64,000 bases of DNA, taken from assembly GCA_036490475.1 (NCBI GenBank), contig DASXDT010000006.1, positions 1,488,001 through 1,552,000 on the forward strand. Direction: 5' to 3'. The DNA is from Candidatus Tumulicola sp. (lineage in GTDB: Bacteria; Vulcanimicrobiota; Vulcanimicrobiia; Vulcanimicrobiales; Vulcanimicrobiaceae). The position numbers and the translations under genes are program-made. Each line of letters begins with the position of its first letter. Position 1 is the stretch's first letter. The notes beneath the pieces are model-generated. The model made no database searches and was not told the DNA's origin. It saw nothing but the letters and a program-made list of their open reading frames with translations. Below are positions 9,117 to 19,381 of this stretch, in pieces.

Positions 9117-11890
9117 TGAATGTTCGGTAGCAAGATGTAGACACCGATGATGTCGGGCGGCAAAAGCGACTTGACAGAATAACTTCCGCGCGCTTGTGCA
9201 GCCTCGCGAACACGCCTATGGTCGGACAACAGTTCCTGAGCTCGTCGTTCGGCGAAGGCGTTGATTTCCGCAGCACGACCAGTTAGGGACAACAATGCGC
9301 GGGTGATCTCTCGCTCCTGGACAACAATAGGCGGATCGCCGACCACGGGTAGCGCTAGCAACGACAGAGCGTAATCGGAGTAGCTGAGGCCCTCGTCGGT
9401 CCCCTGCCAAGCAACTGCCGTTGCTTCCTCAACGAGCAAACTACTGGGCCTAAGGCCCGTCGTCGTGAGCTGGTGACGTGCACGTAGCAAGGCTATGACT
9501 GTGCGCGTTGTCACCGGGGCGATCCAGCATCCCGTTCGCCCTAACATCGCCGGATCGGAGCTTTCAAGGTCCGGGCCTGATGCTAGGCTCCGCTCGAGCA
9601 GTGCGTCCGCGAGCACCGCGATGAGCGGATGACTTCGAAGGACCGACATGCAACCCCGCGCGGGATACACGAAGTCCACGCGCAGCGTGCCGGTGAGCCC
9701 TTCCGCCTCCAATCGTTCCTGAATATCCTCCGGAAGTCCGAGCAGCGGGACCTTGTAGCCTCGCTTCATCGATTCTAAACCGGCGCCGAGCCGAGCGAGC
9801 GCGCGACTCGCGAACCGTCTGACGTCGTCATCTCCGCCAATGGCTGTTAGAGTGCGACGCCACTCTGGCATGACATCGTCAGGCCGTAGTCGGCCCTGGG
9901 CGAACACCGTACGATTACGCTTGGCGGTCTCGGCTACGTTCCGCCAGACCAGTTCAATTTCGCGCGCTTCAACTCGATCATAGTCGAAGCTAAATTGTTT
10001 CTGACGACGATCGCCGCGCAACAGGACTGCACGCATTAGTGCTTGTGTAAGTCGATGGCCGTCGTCGGGCAGCGGCACTGAAACGCCGAGCTCGCGCCGG
10101 ATACTCTCCGCTTTGCGAAGGATCACTTTCAAGACGGCTCCGTCGACAGGGTTGTCCTCGCCGTATATCAGGCTCGCCCTGACGGTAGGACTCTCTTGAC
10201 CGAATCGATCGACTCGGCCTTCGCGTTGTTCGTGACGTGTCGGATTCCAAGATAGATCGTAGTGGACAACCGCGTCAAAATATTCTTGGAGATTGACTCC
10301 CTCGGAAAGACAATCAGTGGCCACGAGCAATCGGCGCTCGGCGGTCCCGAGTGCTTCAACACGTAACTCGCGTTCGGCTGATGTGAATTCACCGGTGACG
10401 ACCTCGACGGCGACGCCGGTAAAGCGCCCGTCGAGCTGTCTCTTCAGGTAGTGCGCCGTGGGAATGTAGCGACAAAACACGACCGGGTTGAAGCCTTCAG
10501 CAATCAGGGATTCTAGGTGCGCTGTCAATAGCTTGAGCTTCGGGTCTCCGCCCTGTCCCTTCAGCTGCTCCGCCTGCTTAATGAGCCCACTAAGCAACGG
10601 ATCTGGCATGATTATTGGCGATTGTACGTCGTCGTTTGGTAGAGCGTCAGGTGTACCATCAAAGACTTCGTCTTCAAGTGCTCCCTCGTCAACGGTGACC
10701 TCATTGCTCTGTCGGTTTCGCAATGTTTCTGCCGCCGCAGCCGGACTTGAAGACGCACATCGCATAAGCGCGAGCGTTCCCCAGAAATTCAATCTTCGCC
10801 GATGCTCGTCTGGTGCGCCCCGCTCAACGATTGAGGCGCAATAGTCGAGGACGTTATCGAAGAATGTACGCCACGGTCCGGAAAGACTGTAAGTCAGTTC
10901 GGCGGTTTCACGGCGCGGGAAGAGTCTCCCCTCTTTCCACTCATCAATGTCCGGCCGCCGCCGTTGCACAAAGTGCCGAGAAAGTTTTTCGCGTAATTCC
11001 TGACGTCTATCTTCCCTTGCGCTCGGGAGTTGCTCGAATTCCGGATCTAGTAGGCCCAAGAGGCGATAGAATGCGGCTTCGTCTCCACTGTGCGGAGTCG
11101 CCGTCAGCATCACTAGGTGTCGGTCGATAGACTTCGAGAGTTCGCGAAGCAACTCGTAGCGCTGGTGTCTGCCCTTGCCGACCGCAGCACAAGTGTGGGC
11201 TTCATCTACAATAACGAACTCGGGACAGGCGCGAAGGAATTCGCCTCTCCGTTTGTCGCTCTTAATGTAGTCGAGGCTCACGACTGTAAACGAGTGCGCC
11301 TCGAAAATGCCTTCGGTCGGCGGAAGATCGCGCTCTAACCGCGCCGCGCTTGCCGCCGTAACGGGGAGGGCACGAATATGGAATGCTCGCTCCAGTTCTT
11401 CTACCCACTGCTCAACGAGATGTGGTGGACACAGCACTGCTATGCGCGAGATCTCGCCACGATCAAGTAGCTCCCTTGCGATGAGTCCAGCTTCGATTGT
11501 CTTACCGACTCCGACGTCATCAGCGATTAGTAGCCGTACTGTTTCAAGCTTCAACGCCATTAGCAATGGGACGAGCTGGTATGCGCGCGGTTCTATCGAC
11601 AGATGCCCAAAGCTGCGAAACGGCCCAGCGCCGCGACGCAACGATAACAGCAAAGCGTCCCGCAACAACATCGCCGCGTCGTGGCTGGCTTTCTGCGTTG
11701 CAACCGGCGCCGGAAACGTTGCGGGCAGCACCGGATCGAGCTCAAGCGGAAGGTAGATGACCGTCTCATCTGCTCCGGAGCCCGACAGCGGGCGCACGCG
11801 AAGCACGTCAGCATCATGCTCGAGCGTGATCCACTCACGACCTCGCGCACGGACGAGGGTGCCGGGTGCAAATCGTTCGAGAGCCTTCAT
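9113..11890 (-). CDS. SNF2-family helicase, DISARM DrmD-like
   Basis: This 925-residue superfamily 2 ATPase has all main motifs: Walker A region ADDVGVGKTIEAGLIAREL (around residue 125), VIVDEAHTC (DEAH box, near 230), MLTATPHSGDE (motif III), and in the C-terminal RecA domain ATDCLSEGVNLQ and HEQREGRVDRFGQ (motif VI, near 560). The DVGVGKT Walker A and helicase-C layout are typical of the SNF2-like DrmD/RapA group. The last 300 residues lack a known domain. The ATG overlaps the TAA stop of the large helicase by one base (TAATG), and its own end overlaps the methylase. It probably translocates on DNA for the defence complex. Confidence 0.92.
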   Translation of the reverse strand: MKALERFAPGTLVRARGREWITLEHDADVLRVRPLSGSGADETVIYLPLELDPVLPATFPAPVATQKASHDAAMLLRDALLLSLRRGAGPFRSFGHLSIEPRAYQLVPLLMALKLETVRLLIADDVGVGKTIEAGLIARELLDRGEISRIAVLCPPHLVEQWVEELERAFHIRALPVTAASAARLERDLPPTEGIFEAHSFTVVSLDYIKSDKRRGEFLRACPEFVIVDEAHTCAAVGKGRHQRYELLRELSKSIDRHLVMLTATPHSGDEAAFYRLLGLLDPEFEQLPSAREDRRQELREKLSRHFVQRRRPDIDEWKEGRLFPRRETAELTYSLSGPWRTFFDNVLDYCASIVERGAPDEHRRRLNFWGTLALMRCASSSPAAAAETLRNRQSNEVTVDEGALEDEVFDGTPDALPNDDVQSPIIMPDPLLSGLIKQAEQLKGQGGDPKLKLLTAHLESLIAEGFNPVVFCRYIPTAHYLKRQLDGRFTGVAVEVVTGEFTSAERELRVEALGTAERRLLVATDCLSEGVNLQEYFDAVVHYDLSWNPTRHEQREGRVDRFGQESPTVRASLIYGEDNPVDGAVLKVILRKAESIRRELGVSVPLPDDGHRLTQALMRAVLLRGDRRQKQFSFDYDRVEAREIELVWRNVAETAKRNRTVFAQGRLRPDDVMPEWRRTLTAIGGDDDVRRFASRALARLGAGLESMKRGYKVPLLGLPEDIQERLEAEGLTGTLRVDFVYPARGCMSVLRSHPLIAVLADALLERSLASGPDLESSDPAMLGRTGCWIAPVTTRTVIALLRARHQLTTTGLRPSSLLVEEATAVAWQGTDEGLSYSDYALSLLALPVVGDPPIVVQEREITRALLSLTGRAAEINAFAERRAQELLSDHRRVREAAQARGSYSVKSLLPPDIIGVYILLPNIQ

Positions 11891-14800
11891 TACAACTCGA
11901 GCGCCGATTCCAAGCGACTAAAAGCGATTGGCCACTCAGCCTCGTCCTCGCCGAACGCTACAATCAGAAAGCCTTGATCTTGAAGGGCGACTGCGAGCGT
12001 GGTCGAGACCTGACTCAATAATGCGACTACGTAGTGCGAGCGCCACACTAGTTCCACGCCCTCTCCGCCAATTTCCAACGGTTCCGAGTCAGGAGAGGGC
12101 AAAGAGCGCGGTGTAACTAGTTCAAACCAGCGCTGCGAACGCGTGTTCATTTCAGCATCGCTTGGAGATTTCGCGTTCTGTGGCAAAGCGGCTCCGGTTC
12201 TAGCAAGAAGTGGCGATGTTGTTGATGCGGCTAATCGAAGAAGTATCTCCTTTGCTCCATCGTCCCGGCGATCAATAACCTCGTGGTCCGGTTGATTGTA
12301 ATATGAAAGAAGACACCTGTAACAACCCGCTACGCATTGGGTCGCCTGGGCAGTTTTAAGTTCGTTGCTGCTTGGCAGAATTTCGCCATCTTCTGGCAAT
12401 AAGTAGTGCATGATGCGCAGAGCCGCCCGTGCGATCTGGCGGAACGCTGCACCGTCCATTACGAGTCTCGTAAGGACGCCGGCTCCCCCTTCGCTGGCTT
12501 CATACAAAAGGAACCCAGTACGTGCCTCGCGGTCAGGAATCGGTTCGGCGAGAAGCTCACCCTCCTCCAACTGGAAAAGTGATTCGATTCCTCGCAGCAA
12601 CGCATGCTGTACGGTCGCGAGCGTGGTTTGGGAAGCGTCTTCCTCGGCTGGCAAGATCAAAAGCGCGTTCTTCTGATCCTGGACGCTCGGCACTATCCAT
12701 TGCCGCGGCGTAGTGCTAGGGTCGTCTGGATCCGCATTGTCATCTTTGTTACGAGCCCAATATCCGGACACGGGATCGATCTTGAACCCGAGTTGCGTGC
12801 GATTGGCGCGTCGCCGCAGGCCCTTGTTAAGCCTGGTGATTGTCGCTCCTGGTCCATAAGACAGGCGCATGATCACGCCTTTATCGTCTAGCGATTCCGC
12901 GCGCCGAACGTCCAGACGGCGGTCGCGTTCAGCCCATTGAAACGTCGTCTGCAAATCAAAACCCTGGCGTTGTCGCTCCTCATCATTTGCAGTAATTCGC
13001 TCGGCGGGCTGCGTCGCGACATTTTCGATTCTATAAGCGTCACGAATAATCTCGGCGTCATCGAGTGATCTTCCGCAGCCACGGCACGTTGAAGCATTCT
13101 CATCGAAGTGGCCAGCTCCGCAAACGCAACAGATGCGAATCGACCTCGTTGGCAGTCGGTACTCCGCCGTTGCTCCGTCCCGGATGCCCAATGACAGCAT
13201 AGCGCGAGTGACGCGGTACGCTCTGCCCTCATGGTACACGAGACTACGAGGACCAAACTCTGATAGCGCGAGGAATCGTGGGCGTTGAAGATAGCGTCCA
13301 TGCCCTTCGGTCGCGGCGGGGATGTACGCCATCAGCGGCAACCTTGGGAAGTTATAGCCCGGAAGGAAGCCTTCTGTCGCAAGATAGCGGTATGTGTAAA
13401 AATCGCTCGAAAAGCTGCTGCTACCCTTTTGCAACAAATCGAGTTGGTCGAGCGCCTGGTCGTGACGGCTTTTTGCTGCGCGTTTTTCTCGGGGAGGGGT
13501 CGCGTAGTCATCCATCGTTCGTCGTGCCGCATCGCGTTGTTCTTCTGCCGCAGCGAAGAGGTCGCGCCAGCGGTCGAACGCGGCCTTGAATCGGTCAAGC
13601 GCCTTCTCTACAGTCTCGCTCGCATACGCGTCGCGCCCAGAGTACCAGTCCGAGGTTTCCTGGTTCAGATCATCGGAGAGCATTTCGAGCACATTTGCAA
13701 TCCGTTGCAAAGCTTCGGCTGCGACGTTCGCTGAGGCCATGGAGCGCAGAAGATCCGTGCGAACCGGTCTGCTGGATTCGCTGAGGTCGAGCAGTTCAGA
13801 GATTGACGGGTCGAGTGGTATCTCGGTGCTCGCAAGCCAGATAGCGTGCAGGTGGCTGTCCACTAGCTCACGATTTGCAAGGTCTAAGAGTGGCGGGCGC
13901 ACTTCGCCATGCACCATAGCACGTGGGTTTCGGAAGAAGTACTGATCATGCGGGCTCTGCGCCGAGCTGTACGTTATGACAAGTGCAGGCTGGCCACTCC
14001 GGCCTGCGCGACCGCTACGCTGAGCATAGTTCGCCGGCGTGGGGGGTACGTTTCTTAGATAGACTGCATTTAGTGCCGATATATCGACGCCAAGCTCCAT
14101 CGTCGGCGAACAGAAGAGGACCGGAAGAAAACGTTTGGCCTCTCCCAAAGCGCGAAGTGCCTGGTCGTCGTGATTTAGTTCCTGACGCTCCTTATCGCCA
14201 AACTTAAAACGCTTCTCGCGAACCTCTCGCTTGTCTTGATCCACCTGAGCGGTATGCTCGCGGGCCTCGAAGCTGAACAGAGCATGGTCTGGTCGCCGTA
14301 ACATATGCGCCACGGCAATATAAAAATTCCTGAAAAACACGTTTTCCCGTGTGGATGTAGTATCGGAAAGCGCCGACGCGTAGAATCGAACGCAACCATC
14401 ATTTAATTTCCAGCCGTCTCTCTCAAACGGGGTTGGCTCCTCTGTGATTAAGCCGTGCCTTACTGCGGCGCGCAGCAAAGCCTCCAATATCTCGTCGTAC
14501 TGTTTAGTGTCAATGCTTCGGGTAGCGTTCGAGTTTCCCCAAAGGCTAGGCCGCTTCAGCTCACGGCCCAGCGAGCTGCGTGCTCCACCGCGCACAATCA
14601 TATCCTCATCGCGAAGATTGTTTTCACGGCGAGTTGGTGCTTTTATGAAGAGCCACCGTGACGGTCTGGGCTTTTCGTCGAGGCTGAAACCCCACGGCGA
14701 ACGAAGACGGCTATGCGATCGCGAAAGCAGTTGCTCGGTAGCGGTCGATTCGAGAACCGAGCTCCGAATTGCCATCCCTCTTCGCATAAAGTCCAGCAGC

Positions 14801-17199
14801 GTTCTATAGACGTCGCGACGCACTCCCACCGGCGCGTCACGCAGAAGGGCTGGCGCCTCACGAAACAGCTCGTCGTCAGACGCTAAGTCATCGATGCCTA
14901 GATACTCCACGCGTACAAGATTAAGTTGTTCTAGATTTGGGTTTGTGTATCGCCATCCGCGACGCTGATCGAACCAGCTTCTGTATGCGAGAACATCGCG
15001 AAGCGTTCTTTCAGCTTCCTGTAAGTTAAAGCCCCGCAGATCTGGCTCGAGTAACCACTCGGCACGCATGTTTGCATCGACTTGATCAAAACCGAGAGCG
15101 TGCTGTTGAGCTGCTCCAAGCTGCTCGCTTCCGACACCCGCGCCACCCGCGTCCTGAAGGGCAGCTAGAAATCCCGCACGCACTAGACTTACAAAGAGGA
15201 AGTCATTAAAGTGCCCCGCCTGTAGGGCGGCATCCTGACGGTTATCGGTGAAGCCGAGCAGCTTTCGTTTCGACAGCTCTAGATCGGAATGCGGACCGTT
15301 CATCCATCGGAGAGTCGATCCAACGAGTACAGTTGTTGCTGAGCTTCTACCCTCTGCCGTTAGAGACGCGAGGCGAGTGCGGTCCCGCGATGAACCTTGA
15401 TACGTTGTCTTGCAGCGCAAGCAAAGGCGAAACTTTCCGGGAAGAAACCACGCCTTATGACCAATCCCAACTTTCCCGGTTGGTTCTACGTGCAACGAAA
15501 CCGGACGCGCGTTCCGATAGCTCGGCTTTAAACGCGGTTTGCCCGCGCTATTGGTATCAATCCACAATTCGGGGTAATCTTCCCCATCGATACGATCGTT
15601 GAACGTGAAGTCCGAATCATCTGGATTCAACATCAGAAAGCCGAAGCGCTCGTGGTCATCCTCTGTAGATGGATCGCTGTCGTCCGGGGCGTCATCGTCA
15701 GGTATGGCGCCGTCGTCGATATCGCGAGCTAAAATAGACTGCCCTTGGATATCGGCTAAGAGCCGAACTGGATGATATTCCTGGCCACACTCTCGGCAAA
15801 AGTGCACGGTGTAAAGTCTCTTGTCCTCGGCGCCTGGAAGAAATTGTTGGCCGTCAACGGTAATGGTTCGCTGCCCAGCAGGCTCAAGAGTAGCGAAGCA
15901 GCTCCCTGCGCCCGAGATAAACTGATGCAGTTTGAAAGCAAAGAATCCACGGCTGCTTGCGTGAATGTCATCGCAGCGCACCGCTTCCGGGATGCTTGAG
16001 AGTAGCAATAGATTGCGCAGCGCGAAGCGACAAGCGTCCTCGGCGCGATCTGCGTCGACGCTCAAACTCTTAACCGCATCGCTAACGGTCAAAGGTTCCG
16101 CGCGTAGCCAGCGCTGATCCGTTTCGGACCACTTGACGCCAAGTGTCGTCTCTACCCATATCACTAGCGGGTGCACCCGCAGGGCAGCATTGGTAATCGA
16201 AGACTCGATCCCGCTATCAATCGCGACGCCAAGTGCCGCTCGCACATTCTCAGCAGTCTGCGCTGGATCCGTGACGCGCTCGAGAGTCTCTGCAATGACG
16301 TGAGCTTCGCTTATGTGCGTGGCAAAAAGCTTGGAGGCAACGGACGCGACTAACCTGTTTTTATCCTCTAGCGATCCCTCACTGGCCATGGTTGCCGAGG
16401 TACCGATGCATTGAAGGGCAGTCGGCTTTAATCGATCCCGAACGCGACGAACCAAAAGCGCGACATCTGCACCTTGCCGCCCCCGATATGTATGCAACTC
16501 GTCTAGTACCAGGAAGCGAAGTCCCGCGCAGTTTCCAATGACTCGTCGATCGACATCCTCCTGACGTGTCATGAGGAGCTCGAGCATCATGAAATTGGTT
16601 AGTAGGATGTCTGGAGGATTGAGCGCAATCTGCTGGCGCTCTTCGGCCGATTCCTGACCCGTATACCGGGCATATGTGATCGGTCCTGGGTTGCCTGCGT
16701 TGCCAAGATATTTGTCGAGCTCTTCCTTTTGACTATTTGCCAGCGCGTTCATCGGATAGACCACGATGGCGCGAGTCCTAGGAGTCGCGTCGCGTTCTTT
16801 CTCTCGTAGTACCGCGTCGATAATGGGAATAAAGAAGCAGAGCGACTTTCCAGAACCCGTTCCTGTCGTCACGACGAAACTGTCGTCTTTCACCGCGATC
16901 GCTTGTTCCTGATGAAGGAACAACGGCAGTGACTCCCCTTCCGGGTGGTCTTCGGAGGGCGGCGTGCGGAAGATTACCTCGCACTTTGGATGTACTGCGC
17001 CGAAACGCACAAGGTCTGCGACTGTATTTCCCCGTCGGTAATTCGGATTGATCTGAATCAGCGGTTCGGGCCAAAACCGACCGCTATCGTAGATAGCCTG
17101 AATTCGCGATCGAATGTCAGGAGCATGGACAAATGTAAATGATGTCGCGAACTGGCGGTATTCGTCTACGATTGTATCGCGTAGGTCAAAAACGTCCAT
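11890..17199 (-). CDS. Giant DEAD/DEAH helicase with DUF1998 C-terminus (DruE/DrmA-DrmB-like)
   Basis: From ATG 17199 the protein is about 1,769 residues and begins MDVFDLRDTIVDEY. The open frame runs up to 17529, but the extra 110 residues have a non-protein-like composition. Motifs in order: VTTGTGSGKSLCFFIPIID (Walker A, near residue 112), YPMNALANSQ, VLDELHTYRGRQGADVALL (DExH), GTSATMAS, a zinc pair FCRECGQEYH, LFCSPTMELGVDISALNAVY and YAQRSGRAGRSGQ (helicase C-terminal domain), a four-cysteine cluster ICCVCGAGHFDENAS/CRGCGR, and a DUF1998 region LLYEASEGGAGVLTRL with CVAGCYRCLLSYYNQPDH. Helicase plus DUF1998 in one giant chain is the hallmark of Druantia DruE; in DISARM the same parts are split into DrmA and DrmB. 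First gene of a four-gene operon. Confidence 0.9.
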   Translation of the reverse strand: MDVFDLRDTIVDEYRQFATSFTFVHAPDIRSRIQAIYDSGRFWPEPLIQINPNYRRGNTVADLVRFGAVHPKCEVIFRTPPSEDHPEGESLPLFLHQEQAIAVKDDSFVVTTGTGSGKSLCFFIPIIDAVLREKERDATPRTRAIVVYPMNALANSQKEELDKYLGNAGNPGPITYARYTGQESAEERQQIALNPPDILLTNFMMLELLMTRQEDVDRRVIGNCAGLRFLVLDELHTYRGRQGADVALLVRRVRDRLKPTALQCIGTSATMASEGSLEDKNRLVASVASKLFATHISEAHVIAETLERVTDPAQTAENVRAALGVAIDSGIESSITNAALRVHPLVIWVETTLGVKWSETDQRWLRAEPLTVSDAVKSLSVDADRAEDACRFALRNLLLLSSIPEAVRCDDIHASSRGFFAFKLHQFISGAGSCFATLEPAGQRTITVDGQQFLPGAEDKRLYTVHFCRECGQEYHPVRLLADIQGQSILARDIDDGAIPDDDAPDDSDPSTEDDHERFGFLMLNPDDSDFTFNDRIDGEDYPELWIDTNSAGKPRLKPSYRNARPVSLHVEPTGKVGIGHKAWFLPGKFRLCLRCKTTYQGSSRDRTRLASLTAEGRSSATTVLVGSTLRWMNGPHSDLELSKRKLLGFTDNRQDAALQAGHFNDFLFVSLVRAGFLAALQDAGGAGVGSEQLGAAQQHALGFDQVDANMRAEWLLEPDLRGFNLQEAERTLRDVLAYRSWFDQRRGWRYTNPNLEQLNLVRVEYLGIDDLASDDELFREAPALLRDAPVGVRRDVYRTLLDFMRRGMAIRSSVLESTATEQLLSRSHSRLRSPWGFSLDEKPRPSRWLFIKAPTRRENNLRDEDMIVRGGARSSLGRELKRPSLWGNSNATRSIDTKQYDEILEALLRAAVRHGLITEEPTPFERDGWKLNDGCVRFYASALSDTTSTRENVFFRNFYIAVAHMLRRPDHALFSFEAREHTAQVDQDKREVREKRFKFGDKERQELNHDDQALRALGEAKRFLPVLFCSPTMELGVDISALNAVYLRNVPPTPANYAQRSGRAGRSGQPALVITYSSAQSPHDQYFFRNPRAMVHGEVRPPLLDLANRELVDSHLHAIWLASTEIPLDPSISELLDLSESSRPVRTDLLRSMASANVAAEALQRIANVLEMLSDDLNQETSDWYSGRDAYASETVEKALDRFKAAFDRWRDLFAAAEEQRDAARRTMDDYATPPREKRAAKSRHDQALDQLDLLQKGSSSFSSDFYTYRYLATEGFLPGYNFPRLPLMAYIPAATEGHGRYLQRPRFLALSEFGPRSLVYHEGRAYRVTRAMLSLGIRDGATAEYRLPTRSIRICCVCGAGHFDENASTCRGCGRSLDDAEIIRDAYRIENVATQPAERITANDEERQRQGFDLQTTFQWAERDRRLDVRRAESLDDKGVIMRLSYGPGATITRLNKGLRRRANRTQLGFKIDPVSGYWARNKDDNADPDDPSTTPRQWIVPSVQDQKNALLILPAEEDASQTTLATVQHALLRGIESLFQLEEGELLAEPIPDREARTGFLLYEASEGGAGVLTRLVMDGAAFRQIARAALRIMHYLLPEDGEILPSSNELKTAQATQCVAGCYRCLLSYYNQPDHEVIDRRDDGAKEILLRLAASTTSPLLARTGAALPQNAKSPSDAEMNTRSQRWFELVTPRSLPSPDSEPLEIGGEGVELVWRSHYVVALLSQVSTTLAVALQDQGFLIVAFGEDEAEWPIAFSRLESALEL

Positions 17200-17549
17200 C
17201 TGCAGCACCCGACTAAAAGCTAAGCAAACTCGGGACCCAGTCTTACATGAATCCGCTTGGCCCTGGTTCGCCGTCCTTCCGAGAATGCTTGCGGCCAAAC
17301 ACAGGGTCTCGTTAGCCATGGGCCTGAGCCGCACAGCAGGCCGCGGGCATGAGCACGCGGCCATTCTATCCGACCGTAACGTCAGCCAGGCCGGCCACCA
17401 GGAGTAAGCAGACCGTGAACTGGTTCGGCCTTGTTGCCGTGCGGACGGCCCCGCGAGGGGCGCTATTGGGCGAAGCTGATTCGACGTGCCACCCGCAGGT
17501 GGGCATAGGTTTCGAGTCGGAACGTACATTATGAAGATGCGCTACGGTT
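17200..17549. other. Divergent intergenic region upstream of the defence operon
   Basis: The stretch separates the giant helicase (minus) from a membrane protein (plus) and should hold both promoters. The open frame extending the helicase to 17529 is not credible as protein. I could not assign a promoter with confidence. Confidence 0.4.
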
Positions 17550-18227
17550 TTGCGCACAGTCGGTGAAGGTGCCTGGCATTCGGCTGTGAACCCGCCGCGG
17601 AAGTCGCGCGACGCTTACGACTTACTGGCTCTGATCGCGAATATTGCCATAGCTGGCGGCACTCTAGTCGTAGCAGTGGCCACGATTGCGGCAGCGTGGT
17701 TCGCACGGGGACTCTGGAGCGAAACGCACCTTAACGCACTCCCACAATTCGACGTGAAAGCTAATATTGGCAGCGGCAAATCACCCGACACTGTTACGAT
17801 CGCAAATGATGGCGATTTCGCAGCAACCAATATTTCTGCGATGTGCTATTTTCGCCAGTCGCAAGATCAGCCGGACATGAACTTCACTCCAATAGCTCGC
17901 CGACCGAGTGAGATTATCAATCGGCTTTCGAAAGGGAATGGGCGAACGCTCTTTATTGGATCCTCATGCGCCCACACAACCCCGGAGACAATGAGGGAAG
18001 GGGACGAGGTTTGCGTTTTCCTTTGCTATCAATCAGTAAGTGGCGAGACTCAACCGCCGGAAAACTGGATATTTAAAGTGGTCAAGATCGCTCCGGGCTC
18101 TTTGTGGTTCGTTGATAACAATGGGGAAGACGACGCGCTGGACAAAGATTACTTCTCCGCCATGAACAACTCGGAGATCTGCCCTGGAAAGGTTCAGCCT
18201 CCGACGGCAAATCCGCCCGCGCCCTAG
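17550..18227 (+). CDS. Single-pass membrane protein of unknown function
   Basis: The protein has 225 residues. One strong transmembrane helix lies near residues 25-50 (ALIANIAIAGGTLVVAVATI), followed by a soluble domain of about 170 residues. That domain contains FDVKANIGSGKSPDTVTIAN, a beta-rich, Ig-like pattern common in small membrane-anchored proteins of accessory islands. It is divergent from the defence operon. The true start may lie at a GTG near 17586 rather than ATG 17550, since the first residues look unstructured. Function is unknown; a link to the defence locus is only positional. Confidence 0.6.
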   Translation: MRTVGEGAWHSAVNPPRKSRDAYDLLALIANIAIAGGTLVVAVATIAAAWFARGLWSETHLNALPQFDVKANIGSGKSPDTVTIANDGDFAATNISAMCYFRQSQDQPDMNFTPIARRPSEIINRLSKGNGRTLFIGSSCAHTTPETMREGDEVCVFLCYQSVSGETQPPENWIFKVVKIAPGSLWFVDNNGEDDALDKDYFSAMNNSEICPGKVQPPTANPPAP

Positions 18228-18408
18228 ACTTGCTCCGCCACCTCTTCGCGGACGATGGATGCGTTGACGACGACGGTATTCAGCAACCTTATAGATGGCC
18301 TTCGCCGTAAAACTCAATGACCGGCGCGCATGCCATTGTTTGCCCAGATTAGCGTGACTTTAGCTTCGAGTGTCGAAGGGGAAATGCAGTAGGAGGTTGA
18401 GACGATAT

Positions 18409-19011
18409 ATGCCCAGAGGACAGCGATCGAATCTTTTACCCATCGCTATGGCGCTAAAAGAGCCGGTCGAACGCGATTGGTTATCGGACACCATACGACA
18501 AACGGGCGCGAACTTACGCGCCACGGACGACACTGCATTAGCTGGCAGACTTCGCGCTCAAGGGCTAGCTGAGGTATTGCAAGCACCGCAGCGAGGCAAG
18601 CCGCCACCGTCAGGCCGCACCAAATATATTCTCAAACTCTATCCTAACGCCGATGCGCCGCGAGTGGCGACAAAGTCACATGTGTTGAAGCGCCCGTCAG
18701 CACGCGGTGTTAAACGCATCCCTTGGTATCTCTTACTTTTATTCGCTCAAGCTGCAGCGGGGGAATGGTCCAAGCAGCGTTCGACCATCTCGAAGCAACT
18801 CGACGAGGAGATTGAATCGCTCGAAGCACAGTTGCGATCGACGAAAGATCGCTCGGAAAAGAAACGACTGGCCGATGCGCTACAGACCGCGCTACATGCA
18901 GACGAAAATCTTGACGCTGAAATCAACAAGCGCGTGTACGCCAGACTGGCGAATTCACACGAGCCGTACGCGGAGTACGTCAACGCCGTCGATTGGTTGG
19001 CCCGACGGTAA
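18409..19011 (+). CDS. Hypothetical coiled-coil protein
   Basis: The protein has 200 residues from ATG 18409, which follows an AGGAGG at 18391-18396. An in-frame codon at 18370 is a less likely start. The C-terminal half is a charged helix (STISKQLDEEIESLEAQLRS and onward) predicted as a coiled coil. A short hydrophobic patch (IPWYLLLLFAQAAAGEW) lies in the middle. The N-terminus has LSDTIRQTGANLRATDDTAL, which could be a small regulatory domain. No family is recognised. A larger overlapping ORF in another frame (18707-19396) has poor composition and was rejected. Confidence 0.6.
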   Translation: MPRGQRSNLLPIAMALKEPVERDWLSDTIRQTGANLRATDDTALAGRLRAQGLAEVLQAPQRGKPPPSGRTKYILKLYPNADAPRVATKSHVLKRPSARGVKRIPWYLLLLFAQAAAGEWSKQRSTISKQLDEEIESLEAQLRSTKDRSEKKRLADALQTALHADENLDAEINKRVYARLANSHEPYAEYVNAVDWLARR

Positions 19012-19381
19012 CGCTTGCCGACGGTACGTTTTAATTTACACTAAGTCCATTTGGAAAAATCGATTAATGGGCGATCCCAAGTCAGCTCTGAAGTGCGCTC
19101 GCCCGGGGCTGAAACAATGGCCATCGACTCAGTTAAAAGTAGGTTCAAGCGAACCGTACGATAGGCGTACGGTACGATATCGGACAGAAGTAACTTTCGC
19201 TAACGGCCGAAACGCCTCTTGGGGTTTGTTGACGATGTATTTGACGTCCCCAGTTTCAGACCGGATGCGTGATTCGCAAGCACCTGGACGCCTCGCCCAG
19301 ATGAAGCTACCAACCGGTTTGCCGCGTCAATCGTATGTTGACGTAAAAGCGCATTGGATCGATGCGCCATCGGGGGCACAG
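19012..19381. other. Intergenic stretch
   Basis: I see no supported gene. A reading frame crossing it belongs to a low-quality overlapping ORF. Confidence 0.35.

Noticed and set aside
17200-17529. N-terminal extension of the giant helicase
   Set aside because: The added 110 residues are Arg/Pro/Cys-rich and unlike the family; homologue-like sequence begins at MDVFDLRD (17199).
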